Below are positions 23,665-37,205 of a stretch of DNA of 64,000 bases, in pieces (position 1 is the first letter of the stretch; each line of letters begins with the position of its first letter). The translations under genes were made by a program, and so were the position numbers. The DNA lies in NCBI RefSeq assembly GCF_027943255.1, contig NC_072897.1:40150044-40214043 (forward strand), read 5' to 3'. The DNA is from Anastrepha obliqua. Its lineage: Eukaryota > Arthropoda > Insecta > Diptera > Tephritidae. Below the pieces are notes generated by a model, which saw only the letters and a list, made by a program, of their open reading frames with translations, made no database searches and had not been told where the DNA came from.

Positions 23665-24749
23665 TTGGACATAGACTCCGAAATGACTGCACAGGAAATC
23701 GCTAATCTAAGGGCACAAATCGCTGCTCGGACCACAGGACTCACTGAAACTAAACATAGATTGAGTTCTATCGCAACTTCTAACATCACATCACCAATCA
23801 ATACCAGGACTGTACACCACATATCACCAATGAGTCACAAACTAACCTAGAAATTTTCAAAACGTGACCCATATTCACAGGCAATAAGAACCAATATCGT
23901 TCATGGAGAAAACGTGCCTGGGCACACATGGAAAATGTAAAGAATTACTCTACTACACCCACTTACTACACGGCACTCTCTATTATACATTCGAAAATTT
24001 TAAGAGAGGCGGCCGACATTTGAATTAACCACGACACCAAATTCCATTTTTATGATATAATAGACCATCTCGATTACACTTACGCGGACCAGAGACCACT
24101 GCATGTGTTGCTCAAAGAAATGAAGAGAATAAGGCAGGGAAAAAGAACCTTGGCAGAATTCCATTGCGAAGTCAGTAAGGGACTTAATCTTGCACTCAAT
24201 AAAGTTGAGAGGGATAGCTCAGGAAATACATCACCTATGAAAGAGTATGCGAACAAGAAAGCTGTAAGGGCATTCATTCTTTGTCTGAACAGCAAATATA
24301 CCGGCGACACCCTATATAGCCACAATCCAAATGACTTAGAAACCGCTTACGCTATCGCAAGTACGATATACCACGATAGCGTGAACTCACAATTCGACGT
24401 TCCGTAATATAATCAGCACAGATAATATAATAGTACATTGCAGTATCAAAACCAAGGCAGAAGATATTATGAGATACCACAAAGGTACTGACCCAACGTA
24501 CAGGTGCAATGCAACTAAACTTCACCCAGGCAACAGCTCGAACCAATGGACGTAGATCCATCCCAACAAAACAGCTATGACCGCCAAATGCAAGGATTAG
24601 CTCCAAATAATCCATTTCGAGGAGATTCTCAAAAAAGAGACCGAAATCCTTCATCTCGTAACTACAACACACAACAGAAGGTGCAACGTGTGAATCAAAC
24701 ACGCGAAGAAAAAATGCAATCGCTTGCAGCAGAATACGGAAATGATTAA
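23665..24749 (+). pseudogene. U3: gag (broken)
   Basis: Same breaks as U1; no private change noticed. Confidence 0.72.
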
Positions 24750-24803
24750 TATGAAACAGGCAGTGTTTTTTTAAGGCGCATAAACGATTTGCGTGTCTGC
24801 AAC

Positions 24804-25308
24804 GCCACTGCAGGGATACAGGCAAACTAATTAACATCCTGATCGACACTGGAGCAACCAACAAGTATATAAGTACAAAATGTAACTTCGGTGAGTCTAT
24901 TTCCATAAAACCTGTAAAAGTGGAAACCCTTCACGGTTATTCAATAACAAAATCAAAAAAATTGCAACACTATTAGAACATAATATCACATTTTTTGAAA
25001 CAGATGCATAAGAAGAATTTTATATGCTTCTGGGTGAACAGGGACTTAGAAAAATAAAAGCAGAGATCGACCTTTTCGAGTACAAGCTCAGTTATAAGTA
25101 TAGGGCCAGGAAAGAAAGTGAATCTGTACCAAAAATAAATTATACAGTTAATAGTGAAAAGTATTATATATTGCAGAAATTGAAAAACGTATGCAAAAAA
25201 AATGAAGTCACAAACAAAGTGCTACCTTATATATTACTATCGCGATACAAGCTACCATTAGAACGAAATCCGAAGATTCTATTTGAACCAAGCAATATCC
25301 GTACCCTA
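24804..25308 (+). pseudogene. U3: protease and linker (broken)
   Basis: DTGA at 24845-24856. A private silent change ctgggtgaac lies near 25030. Confidence 0.74.
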
Positions 25309-26649
25309 TGTCGGATAATGACTTCATTAGCACAGAAATCAAGAAACTTTTAAAAAATGAAATAATTCAACCAAGCAAAAGTTCGTACAACTCTCCCATT
25401 TGGACAGTCGCTAAAAAAGGTACCGATGAACAAGGGAAGCCTAAGCGCAGAATGGTCACAGACTTTCAGTAGCTAAACACTCAAAATATCACAGATAGAT
25501 ACCCCATACCTGATGTGACTATGACTATATAGAGTTTTGGTATTGCAAAAGTATTTACAAAGTTAGATTTAGAATCAGGCTTCCATCAGATTCTTATTTA
25601 TGAGTCCGACAGGGAAAAAACTGCCTTTAGTGTAAATGGAGCCATATAGGAAATTCTTCGCATCCCTTTCGGTCTGAAAAATTCTCCTTCTTTTTTCAAA
25701 GATGCGTAGACTATATCCTTAGACCATATATCGGCAAGTTGGCTTACGTTTATAAAGATGGTGTTCTCATTTATTCTTCTTCTCCTGAAGAACATATCGA
25801 ACACATTCGCATAATTATAAATGTGCTTCACCAAGCCTACATGAAGATATCTAATGAGAATTCTCACTTTTTCTAAGACTCTGTGGAATACTTAGGTCAC
25901 ATAATTAAATACAACAGGATCACAGAAGACCCTACAAAAATACAAGCTATTAAAGATTTTCGTATTCCCATAACACTGAAGGAACTCAGATCTTTCCTAT
26001 GCCTCGCTAGTTATTATAGGAAATTCATACAGAATTTTGCAGCCATTGTCGAACCACTCACTACATTCCTCAGAGGAGAAAACGGTGGCATATCCAAAAA
26101 TCAAAGCGCAATAATAAAAATCACCTTAGACGAACCTGAACTAGAAGCGCTGAAAAAAATTAAAGTGGAACTGCTAGCTCAGGTTGAACTCTTTCAACCC
26201 AATTTTAATAAACCCTACGAATTAACCACAGATGCTAGCAATTACGCTATAGGAGCTGTATTATCGCAAAACCGGAAACCCATATCATTTATTTCGCGAA
26301 CACTTAGCCAACCAGAACAGAATTACTCCACGAATGAAAAAGAGTTACTCGCAATTGTTTGGTCACTACAGAAACTACGTAACTACTTGTATGGTATATT
26401 TGATTTAACAAATTACACTGTTCACCAATCTTTAATCTTCTCCATATCAGAAAAAAAATCCAATACAAAATAAAGAGATGGAAAAATTTCATTGAAGAAT
26501 ACGGTGCAAAACTTGTTTACAAACCCGGACATCAGAACGTTGTTGCTGATGCACTTTCCCGCCAGCTAATAAACACTTTACATTCTGATAACTCCCAACA
26601 TTCAGCACAAAGTTCCCCAACACAAAAACTCAAACGCGTAAAGCAATCG
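25309..26649 (+). pseudogene. U3: reverse transcriptase and RNase H (broken)
   Basis: Same stops and YKDG motif. A private Lys-to-Glu change (AAIVEPLT) lies near 26051 in the RT connection. Confidence 0.83.
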
Positions 26650-27639
26650 TTAATCAAATTGTTATAAAACAGTAAGACCAGAACCTCGTCGAAATATCCT
26701 CACAAAATATATTTTCTAACAGCCAGCATACGCTTTTTTTAACACCAAAACTGAATTGCTAGACAGACTATAAAATATAATTAAACCAAAGGTAACTAAT
26801 AAATCATATAGGACACACTCAAACGTGCTCACAGAAACTACAAAAATAACGCACGGGAAATTTCGATCGGACACTACTGGCCAATCATGCGTGACGTTTG
26901 TAAACACGAAGTACAGGACTGCAAAATTTGCCTCACAAATAAGTATGAACGCCGGCCAAATAAACAACCAATAGGTTCAGCACCAGTGCCGAACAAGGTA
27001 GACGAATACATACACTTAAGCTGATTTTTTATGATATATATTTACATTAGTTCAACCGACAAATACTCAAAATTCTGCCATTTGAGAAAAATACCATCAA
27101 AAAAGGACATATATAAATACGTTGACGAGATACTATTTCAAATAAGCCCAAACGCAAAGTTTGTAGTGACGAATCAACATTTACCGACTACAAATAACGC
27201 ATACCAAAACTCCAGCCTATCATTCGACAACTAACGGTCAAGTTGAACGAACGCACAGTACCATAATAGAACTCGCGAAAGTCTTAGCACATCAACACTG
27301 TTCGGCACCTGACGAACAGATATTTGGAGCAGTCCGACAATACAACAAAACAATCCATTCGGCAACCAACGAGAGACCCGAGGACGTGTTTTTCAATCAA
27401 AGGGGGTCTTCAACAAGCGTCTTCAAAAAAAAACCAAGCGAGAGTTTTGCGATACCACAACCGCAATCGCAAACAGCTGAACTACGAGTACAAAGAAGGA
27501 GACGTCGTATATTCAAAGACGCATAGAAGGAGCAAAAACGTAAAAAAATACGCCAAACATATCGTCAAAAAAGACAACGGTGATACAATAACCACCAATA
27601 AAAGAGTTATTATACATAAGGACAGTATCAGAGTAAAGG
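26650..27639 (+). pseudogene. U3: integrase (broken)
   Basis: Same organisation and breaks as U1. Confidence 0.77.
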
Positions 27640-28155
27640 CATGTACATATGTAATAATATTTACCTTACTTTTCTCTAACGTACTTTGCGATAATATATT
27701 ATAATAGATTTAGCCAATAGGAAATATGTACTAGTAGAAGCAGATCCTGTTTACATTTATCAAGACGCAACCTTCTTGTGTCACATATCTAATTTCTCAA
27801 AAATAATCGTGCCATACGAAAGAATAATGAAATCTGCATATAATTTAGAAACCAACCTGAAACTCAAATTTTAATGAACAAAATCGAAACCCTGAAAACT
27901 CAACTCATTCCAAATATTTACCATATAGACCAAAGATCACTTAACTTTCTTAGCTCCATGTTAAAATTTATCATTGTCACACCAGACCATGATGACCTCG
28001 TAGAAATCAAAACTACACTTAATATGCTAATAGAAAATAATAATAAGCAAAGAACAATTAATTCACAGTTCGAGAGAATACTCGAAGCCCTCGATCCCAA
28101 AGCAATAACCAAAAACATTGTTATAGCAGAAGTTTATAATGAACTTCAATCAATA
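27640..28155 (+). pseudogene. U3: env, 5' part up to the LOA insertion
   Basis: As U1. Left target duplication at 28141-28155. Confidence 0.75.
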
Positions 28156-31100
28156 GGTTAGGTTAGGTTAGGTTAGGTTATGGTGGTAGTCGGTCCATAT
28201 GACCAACTCACTTAGACCTCACAGGTCCGTTGTGATACCACTGTATGACACGGGAACCTTGTTTAATTATGTACTTTCATGAAACCATTTTGAGGCTCTT
28301 ATGAAGCGCAGGATTGGTCTAATCCCCACGCCAGATAGTTCTGTAAGAGAATTGAGAAAGTGTTTACCTAGAAAACCTGCTCTGATTTTAGCTAAGGCTG
28401 GAGAATTGCAAAGGAAGTACTCGTTCCTCCTCTTCATCTCTACAACTTCTACAATATTCATTGGAGAATACTCGTAGTCTCAAGGAATGCCTTCCAAATA
28501 GCCAGTGGCCGGTGACACAAGCCACGACCATCGAGATATCTTCTCTTGAGAGGCTAAGCAATTCCTTTGTCCTTTGCTTTTTTATTTGCGGCCATAGTAG
28601 CCTGGCTGTTACACATGTATTTTCATCTTCCCATGACCTATTGGCCTCTTGGTTAATGTTGTTTTTATTATTAATTTACTCGTGGCCAAAGGCATTCCAA
28701 TGGTACTTTTATCACGGAACAGTTGAAGAGCAGTACCTTTTCTGGCTAGCTTATCAGCTCTAAAGTTTTCCTCAATATCTCTGTGTCCCGGAGGCCAAAT
28801 AAGGCTGACCTTGAATACGACGCTAATATCATTTAGGGCTGCTCGGAATTTCTGTGCAACATTTGATCTTAGTATAGAAGCATTCATTGATTTAATGGCC
28901 GCTTGACTATGCGAGGCGGTGGCCACATTTTCCCCTACGAGATTTAGTGTAGGCAAATTGATTAGCACTTCTAGCGCTTTGTTTGGGGTAGTCCTTAAAG
29001 CACCAGAGATGCATAAAAGAGCTGTTCTTTTGACCTTACTCATGATTTTAGCGTAACTCGCCTTTAGAGCAGATGACCACCATATATTAAGATTGGTCTA
29101 ACTACCGAATTATATAGCCAATAAGTAACGGGAGGTGTTAACCCCCAGTTAATACCGACCGCTTTTTTGCTAGTATATAATGCAACCTTGGCCTTATTTA
29201 TTCTTTCCTCAGTATTAGGTTTCCATGTGAGTTTCCTATATAATATGAGTCCTAAGTACTTGACATTCTCTCTCAAAGGAATGTCCACACCCTTAAAAAC
29301 CAGCGGGGAGATTATAGGAAGCCTATGTTTCCTTGTGAAGAGAATTATTTCAGTTTTTGCGGGACTTATAGCGAGCCCCCTACTCTCAATCCAGCTCCTA
29401 AGCGTGGCCATGTTAGAGCGCAGAATGTCCATGAGGGTGTTAGGATAGCTGCCTTTAACACCCCCTCTCTCCGCCAAAATCCAGAGGAAAGGGGAGAGGA
29501 CACCACCTTGAGGTGTGCCTCGGCAGACCTGTTTGCTTAGAGTAGTGCTGCCTAAATTTGCCGTTACTTTCTTTCTGACGAGTATTGCTTCTATCAGGGC
29601 AATAAAGTGTGGTTCCACTCCAATGTTTTCTAAAGCATCTACGATAGCGCTCGCCTTTATATTGTTGAAAACGCCTTCTATATATACGGAGGCAACCATG
29701 GCAAACTCTTTATCTGATAAACATTTTTTCAGCAAACCCGACAAGCGAGTGTAAGGCGGTTTCTGTAGATTTCCCCTTAGTGTAGGCATGCTGCGCCGAG
29801 GAGAACTTATTTTTTGGTATAGCGCTCCGTATGTACTCGTCCACTATCCTCTCTAGAATTTTGAGGAGGAAAGACTTAAGACTAACTGGTCAGAAGTTTT
29901 TGGGGTTAGTGTGTGAGGACCTGTCTGCCTTGGGTATGAAAAAGACTTTTGTCTCTCTCCATCCTAGCGGAATGTAGCCCATGTTTAGACAACTTCTAAT
30001 GATAATTTTAATAAACGGGGAGGCAATATTCTTGGAGTTCTATGGTATTTTTGTAGCTAGGTTTGTTGCTTGGTTCACCAAGGTGGTTTAGACTTTCCTC
30101 TGGGCCTGACAGGCGGCTACTAAAGAGATATTCATTGCTTTTTTTTACCTGATTAAACAATTTATCCAGCTTCCCACATGTAGTGGGGTCTTTGGGGGCT
30201 ATCTTTGGCAGTAAAGTTTTTAGTTCATTATTGTAAACTCCCCAGTCGGTTTTTCGTATACATATTTCTAAACTTACCGACTTGAGGGGATCTAATGTCG
30301 ATTTCAAATTCGATGTATCGATGGTCTGACAACGAATTTTCGTTTGAAACGCGCCATCTCTTAACGTAGTTGGAAAACATGTCGGAAGCCAGGGTGATAT
30401 CCAGGACTTCCTCTCTATTCATTGTCACAAAGATCGGCTCTGAGCCTAAATTCAACACACTAATTTTGCTTTCTAGAATAAAGTCAAGTAAAAACTCACC
30501 TCTAGCGTTAGTGTCGCTACTCCCCCACAGGGTGTTATGTGCATATGCGTCGCAGGAGACAACCAGGTGTTTCTTCTTCAGAGCTGCCTCTTTCACGAGC
30601 ACCCGAACCTCTTCCTGAATATATTGATATTATTTCTAGCTAAAATGCAGCTGCGGATCTTACCTGTGTTTTGTACAGTAATGAGTTTGAATCTCTTCCC
30701 TCCGAGTTCACAGATTTTGTTGCCGCATATCCATGGCTCTTGAATGAGGGCTACGTCAAGTCCACCGGCAGCCAAGCGGACGGAAAGGTGTGCGGACGCA
30801 AGCTTAGAATGGTGTAGATAAATTGGGATCAGCTTTATATGAATCTGTCCGTTTCGTCTCCACCATCGTGACATCAACGTCCTCCTCCGTTGTCCCTCGT
30901 TGCCTCCTTCAGTACTCGTACTGAGATCAGCCCTATCGCGCAAGCCCCCTCTGTCTCCTATTAATGGCGGTCTTATCACTACCTCGCTTGCAGCTATGGC
31001 AGCAGTCGGGTTCACCTTCGTTGGTTTTTTGGGAGGACCGTCCTCCTTCTAAGATATATATGTATTATAATAAAATTTTCTCCATTTTTGGTCCCCAGTG

Positions 31101-31212
31101 AACTCGTTCATTACTGGAATGTACCTAAACAAACCCACTGCCATCCAATGATAAAGCCTGATTAATGATTCGACTAAGCCTCCGCACCACGACTAGGTGC
31201 CTACCTCGCGGA
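28156..31212 (-). mobile_element. U3: LOA-clade element
   Basis: 3057 bp with a five-unit tail (28156-28180). The right target duplication (31213-31227) carries the ggacttc variant. Private changes noticed at about 28245 (ctgtatgac) and 29567 (gttactttc). Confidence 0.85.
28267..31015 (-). pseudogene. U3: LOA ORF2 remnant
   Basis: Endonuclease 30060-31015, RT 29064-30059, RNase H and tail 28267-29043. Same loss of YADD and SHSQ state as U0 to U2. Confidence 0.78.
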
Positions 31213-31227
31213 GGACTTCAATCAATA

Positions 31228-32045
31228 ACTCTATAAATTTTGCAAAAACTACTCATTTATATTCTGGCACGTTAAATTTGAAAGATGTATACGATTTAGT
31301 AAAACGGAATCTTCCAATAATTAATATATTAGAATATGCCGATATGCATATATGTTACCTACAAGAAACAATTATAACAATATACTCGTACAAATATCCT
31401 ATCCTCGAAACTAAATGTAGCCTATTTAATGTATATCCTCTAGCACATAAGCATGGTAAAATTAATTTAGACCCTAAAATCGCATCATGTAACGATTATC
31501 AAAGGATAACTAAATGTAAAAACTATATGAATAACTTTATTTGTAAATCAGAACCCTCAGACAATTGTACTATAAAAATATTTAAAAAAAACTCAGCACC
31601 ATGCGGAACAATAAATCAAAATAATGCTCCACTCCACATTTTAGAGAATGGATATATTTTGACAGATTACGAGCACACTTGGAACAAAATCCATATCTCC
31701 GGCCCTAAATTGATGCATTTTAATGAATCCACAAACATCGATAATATCACATATTACAATCATCAACTACAACTCAGGGAAATCATACACAACCAAAATA
31801 ACGAAAAACTTTAAGTACCCCGCATCCTTTCCTCAAGTTCGATATACAAATTCAGCAATATACAAAAACTCTCAACATTTTTGATACCTATTGAAGAAAA
31901 TCCTGTACAGTTTACGTTCTTCATCGTAATGGGATTCTTTACCTTGGTAGTTATCACTAACGGTATGGTACAGCTCTGGCGATACTACGAAAATAGAAGA
32001 ATGCTTAACAGACAAAGGCAAATTGAAGAATTATATGAAATCTAA
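31228..32045 (+). pseudogene. U3: env, 3' part, premature stop before the anchor
   Basis: A G-to-T change turns GAA into TAA at about 31812, ending the frame after 205 apparent residues. The anchor and tail sequence still follow to 32045. The same change is present in U4 only. Confidence 0.82.
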
Positions 32046-32113
32046 ATGACCCGTCTTCAAAAGCAACTTGTAGCAACACCATTGCTAGGACGCTACGTCT
32101 TAAGAAGGAGGGG

Positions 32114-32488
32114 AGTTAACGACATGGCCTCACTCTCTGCATTTCTAAACACTTCAGTTCATGGTCAACAGACATGCATTATCAAGTAAACAACATTAAG
32201 ACAATAGGACTTGTTTTCACATGCATTATCATGAACTGCAACAATAGAAATTCGGTATCACCAAAACAAACCATAAACATTCAAATAGTTATCTACAAGT
32301 AAAAGTAAACAATACACAATCAGCAACGAATTATCTCAATGGGATAACAACCGCCGCATTTAAATAGTAAATATCAGTAAGATTTATGTAACAAGTTAGT
32401 CTTAAGAATATCGGAAATAAACACCCACCTCGGCGTTAAAATATAAGAAGATATTCTTTTTTCTCATATCGTGAAAACGATATTAGCT
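32114..32488 (+). repeat. LTR 4 (start of U4)
   Basis: 375 bp, ends ATTAGCT, matches LTRs 1 and 3. Confidence 0.85.
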
Positions 32489-32714
32489 GTTGGCTCGTCC
32501 GTTCATTCTTGAACAAGCCATATCCTGCATTACAGAACAAAAATAAAAAATTCCCCGTTCCTAAAGAAGGAAAAAATTGGATTCCTGAAAAATCGGAATA
32601 ATTATCCCTTAGAGCAACGTGATAAGCAATACGAACAGCACATCCTGAAAAAAAGACATCACACTGGAATCGCAAAGAAAGCGACAAGCAATCTTCAATT
32701 AATCACGTTTATCG

Positions 32715-33799
32715 TTGGACATAGACTCCGAAATGACTGCACAGGAAATCGCTAATCTAAGGGCACAAATCGCTGCTCGGACCACAGGACTCACTGAAAC
32801 TAAACATAGATTGAGTTCTATCGCAACTTCTAACATCACATCACCAATCAATACCAGGACTGTACACCACATATCACCAATGAGTCACAAACTAACCTAG
32901 AAATTTTCAAAACGTGACCCATATTCACAGGCAATAAGAACCAATATCGTTCATGGAGAAAACGTGCCTGGGCACACATGGAAAATGTAAAGAATTACTC
33001 TACTACACCCACTTACTACACGGCACTCTCTATTATACATTCGAAAATTTTAAGAGAGGCGGCCGACATTTGAATTAACCACGACACCAAATTCCATTTT
33101 TATGATATAATAGACCATCTCGATTACACTTACGCGGACCAGAGACCACTGCATGTGTTGCTCAAAGAAATGAAGAGAATAAGGCAGGGAAAAAGAACCT
33201 TGGCAGAATTCCATTGCGAAGTCAGTAAGGGACTTAATCTTGCACTCAATAAAGTTGAGAGGGATAGCTCAGGAAATACATCACCTATGAAAGAGTATGC
33301 GAACAAGAAAGCTGTAAGGGCATTCATTCTTTGTCTGAACAGCAAATATACCGGCGACACCCTATATAGCCACAATCCAAATGACTTAGAAACCGCTTAC
33401 GCTATCGCAAGTACGATATACCACGATAGCGTGAACTCACAATTCGACGTTCCGTAATATAATCAGCACAGATAATATAATAGTACATTGCAGTATCAAA
33501 ACCAAGGCAGAAGATATTATGAGATACCACAAAGGTACTGACCCAACGTACAGGTGCAATGCAACTAAACTTCACCCAGGCAACAGCTCGAACCAATGGA
33601 CGTAGATCCATCCCAACAAAACAGCTATGACCGCCAAATGCAAGGATTAGCTCCAAATAATCCATTTCGAGGAGATTCTCAAAAAAGAGACCGAAATCCT
33701 TCATCTCGTAACTACAACACACAACAGAAGGTGCAACGTGTGAATCAAACACGCGAAGAAAAAATGCAATCGCTTGCAGCAGAATACGGAAATGATTAA
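32715..33799 (+). pseudogene. U4: gag (broken)
   Basis: Same breaks as U1 and U3; no private change noticed although this is the last unit. Confidence 0.72.
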
Positions 33800-33853
33800 T
33801 ATGAAACAGGCAGTGTTTTTTTAAGGCGCATAAACGATTTGCGTGTCTGCAAC

Positions 33854-34358
33854 GCCACTGCAGGGATACAGGCAAACTAATTAACATCCTGATCGACACT
33901 GGAGCAACCAACAAGTATATAAGTACAAAATGTAACTTCGGTGAGTCTATTTCCATAAAACCTGTAAAAGTGGAAACCCTTCACGGTTATTCAATAACAA
34001 AATCAAAAAAATTGCAACACTATTAGAACATAATATCACATTTTTTGAAACAGATGCATAAGAAGAATTTTATATGCTTCTGGGGGAACAGGGACTTAGA
34101 AAAATAAAAGCAGAGATCGACCTTTTCGAGTACAAGCTCAGTTATAAGTATAGGGCCAGGAAAGAAAGTGAATCTGTACCAAAAATAAATTATACAGTTA
34201 ATAGTGAAAAGTATTATATATTGCAGAAATTGAAAAACGTATGCAAAAAAAATGAAGTCACAAACAAAGTGCTACCTTATATATTACTATCGCGATACAA
34301 GCTACCATTAGAACGAAATCCGAAGATTCTATTTGAACCAAGCAATATCCGTACCCTA
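33854..34358 (+). pseudogene. U4: protease and linker (broken)
   Basis: DTGA at 33895-33906; matches U1. Confidence 0.74.
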
Positions 34359-35699
34359 TGTCGGATAATGACTTCATTAGCACAGAAATCAAGAAACTTT
34401 TAAAAAATGAAATAATTCAACCAAGCAAAAGTTCGTACAACTCTCCCATTTGGACAGTCGCTAAAAAAGGTACCGATGAACAAGGGAAGCCTAAGCGCAG
34501 AATGGTCACAGACTTTCAGTAGCTAAACACTCAAAATATCACAGATAGATACCCCATACCTGATGTGACTATGACTATATAGAGTTTTGGTATTGCAAAA
34601 GTATTTACAAAGTTAGATTTAGAATCAGGCTTCCATCAGATTCTTATTTATGAGTCCGACAGGGAAAAAACTGCCTTTAGTGTAAATGGAGCCATATAGG
34701 AAATTCTTCGCATCCCTTTCGGTCTGAAAAATTCTCCTTCTTTTTTCAAAGATGCGTAGACTATATCCTTAGACCATATATCGGCAAGTTGGCTTACGTT
34801 TATAAAGATGGTGTTCTCATTTATTCTTCTTCTCCTGAAGAACATATCGAACACATTCGCATAATTATAAATGTGCTTCACCAAGCCTACATGAAGATAT
34901 CTAATGAGAATTCTCACTTTTTCTAAGACTCTGTGGAATACTTAGGTCACATAATTAAATACAACAGGATCACAGAAGACCCTACAAAAATACAAGCTAT
35001 TAAAGATTTTCGTATTCCCATAACACTGAAGGAACTCAGATCTTTCCTATGCCTCGCTAGTTATTATAGGAAATTCATACAGAATTTTGCAGCCATTGTC
35101 AAACCACTCACTACATTCCTCAGAGGAGAAAACGGTGGCATATCCAAAAATCAAAGCGCAATAATAAAAATCACCTTAGACGAACCTGAACTAGAAGCGC
35201 TGAAAAAAATTAAAGTGGAACTGCTAGCTCAGGTTGAACTCTTTCAACCCAATTTTAATAAACCCTACGAATTAACCACAGATGCTAGCAATTACGCTAT
35301 AGGAGCTGTATTATCGCAAAACCGGAAACCCATATCATTTATTTCGCGAACACTTAGCCAACCAGAACAGAATTACTCCACGAATGAAAAAGAGTTACTC
35401 GCAATTGTTTGGTCACTACAGAAACTACGTAACTACTTGTATGGTATATTTGATTTAACAAATTACACTGTTCACCAATCTTTAATCTTCTCCATATCAG
35501 AAAAAAAATCCAATACAAAATAAAGAGATGGAAAAATTTCATTGAAGAATACGGTGCAAAACTTGTTTACAAACCCGGACATCAGAACGTTGTTGCTGAT
35601 GCACTTTCCCGCCAGCTAATAAACACTTTACATTCTGATAACTCCCAACATTCAGCACAAAGTTCCCCAACACAAAAACTCAAACGCGTAAAGCAATCG
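34359..35699 (+). pseudogene. U4: reverse transcriptase and RNase H (broken)
   Basis: Same stops, frameshift and YKDG motif; matches U2/U3-type variants. Confidence 0.83.
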
Positions 35700-36689
35700 T
35701 TAATCAAATTGTTATAAAACAGTAAGACCAGAACCTCGTCGAAATATCCTCACAAAATATATTTTCTAACAGCCAGCATACGCTTTTTTTAACACCAAAA
35801 CTGAATTGCTAGACAGACTATAAAATATAATTAAACCAAAGGTAACTAATAAATCATATAGGACACACTCAAACGTGCTCACAGAAACTACAAAAATAAC
35901 GCACGGGAAATTTCGATCGGACACTACTGGCCAATCATGCGTGACGTTTGTAAACACGAAGTACAGGACTGCAAAATTTGCCTCACAAATAAGTATGAAC
36001 GCCGGCCAAATAAACAACCAATAGGTTCAGCACCAGTGCCGAACAAGGTAGACGAATACATACACTTAAGCTGATTTTTTATGATATATATTTACATTAG
36101 TTCAACCGACAAATACTCAAAATTCTGCCATTTGAGAAAAATACCATCAAAAAAGGACATATATAAATACGTTGACGAGATACTATTTCAAATAAGCCCA
36201 AACGCAAAGTTTGTAGTGACGAATCAACATTTACCGACTACAAATAACGCATACCAAAACTCCAGCCTATCATTCGACAACTAACGGTCAAGTTGAACGA
36301 ACGCACAGTACCATAATAGAACTCGCGAAAGTCTTAGCACATCAACACTGTTCGGCACCTGACGAACAGATATTTGGAGCAGTCCGACAATACAACAAAA
36401 CAATCCATTCGGCAACCAACGAGAGACCCGAGGACGTGTTTTTCAATCAAAGGGGGTCTTCAACAAGCGTCTTCAAAAAAAAACCAAGCGAGAGTTTTGC
36501 GATACCACAACCGCAATCGCAAACAGCTGAACTACGAGTACAAAGAAGGAGACGTCGTATATTCAAAGACGCATAGAAGGAGCAAAAACGTAAAAAAATA
36601 CGCCAAACATATCGTCAAAAAAGACAACGGTGATACAATAACCACCAATAAAAGAGTTATTATACATAAGGACAGTATCAGAGTAAAGG
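35700..36689 (+). pseudogene. U4: integrase (broken)
   Basis: As in the other units. Private changes only start downstream, at 36787. Confidence 0.77.
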
Positions 36690-37205
36690 CATGTACATAT
36701 GTAATAATATTTACCTTACTTTTCTCTAACGTACTTTGCGATAATATATTATAATAGATTTAGCCAATAGGAAATATGTACTAGTAGTAGCAGATCCTGT
36801 TTACATTTATCAAGACGCAACCTTCTTGTGTCACATATCTAATTTCTCAAAAATAATCGTGCCATACGAAAGAATAATGAAATCTGCATATAATTTAGAA
36901 ACCAACCTGAAACTCAAATTTTAATGAACAAAATCGAAACCCTGAAAACTCAACTCATTCCAAATATTTACCATATAGACCAAAGATCACTTAACTTTCT
37001 TAGCTCCATGTTAAAATTTATCATTGTCACACCAGACCATGATGACCTCGTAGAAATCAAAACTACACTTAATATGCTAATAGAAAATAATAATAAGCAA
37101 AGAACAATTAATTCACAGTTCGAGAGAATACTCGAAGCCCTCGATCCCAAAGCAATAACCAAAAACATTGTTATAGCAGAAGTTTATAATGAACTTCAAT
37201 CAATA
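36690..37205 (+). pseudogene. U4: env, 5' part up to the LOA insertion
   Basis: First private change of the unit at about 36787 (gtagtagcag for gtagaagcag). Left target duplication at 37191-37205. Confidence 0.75.
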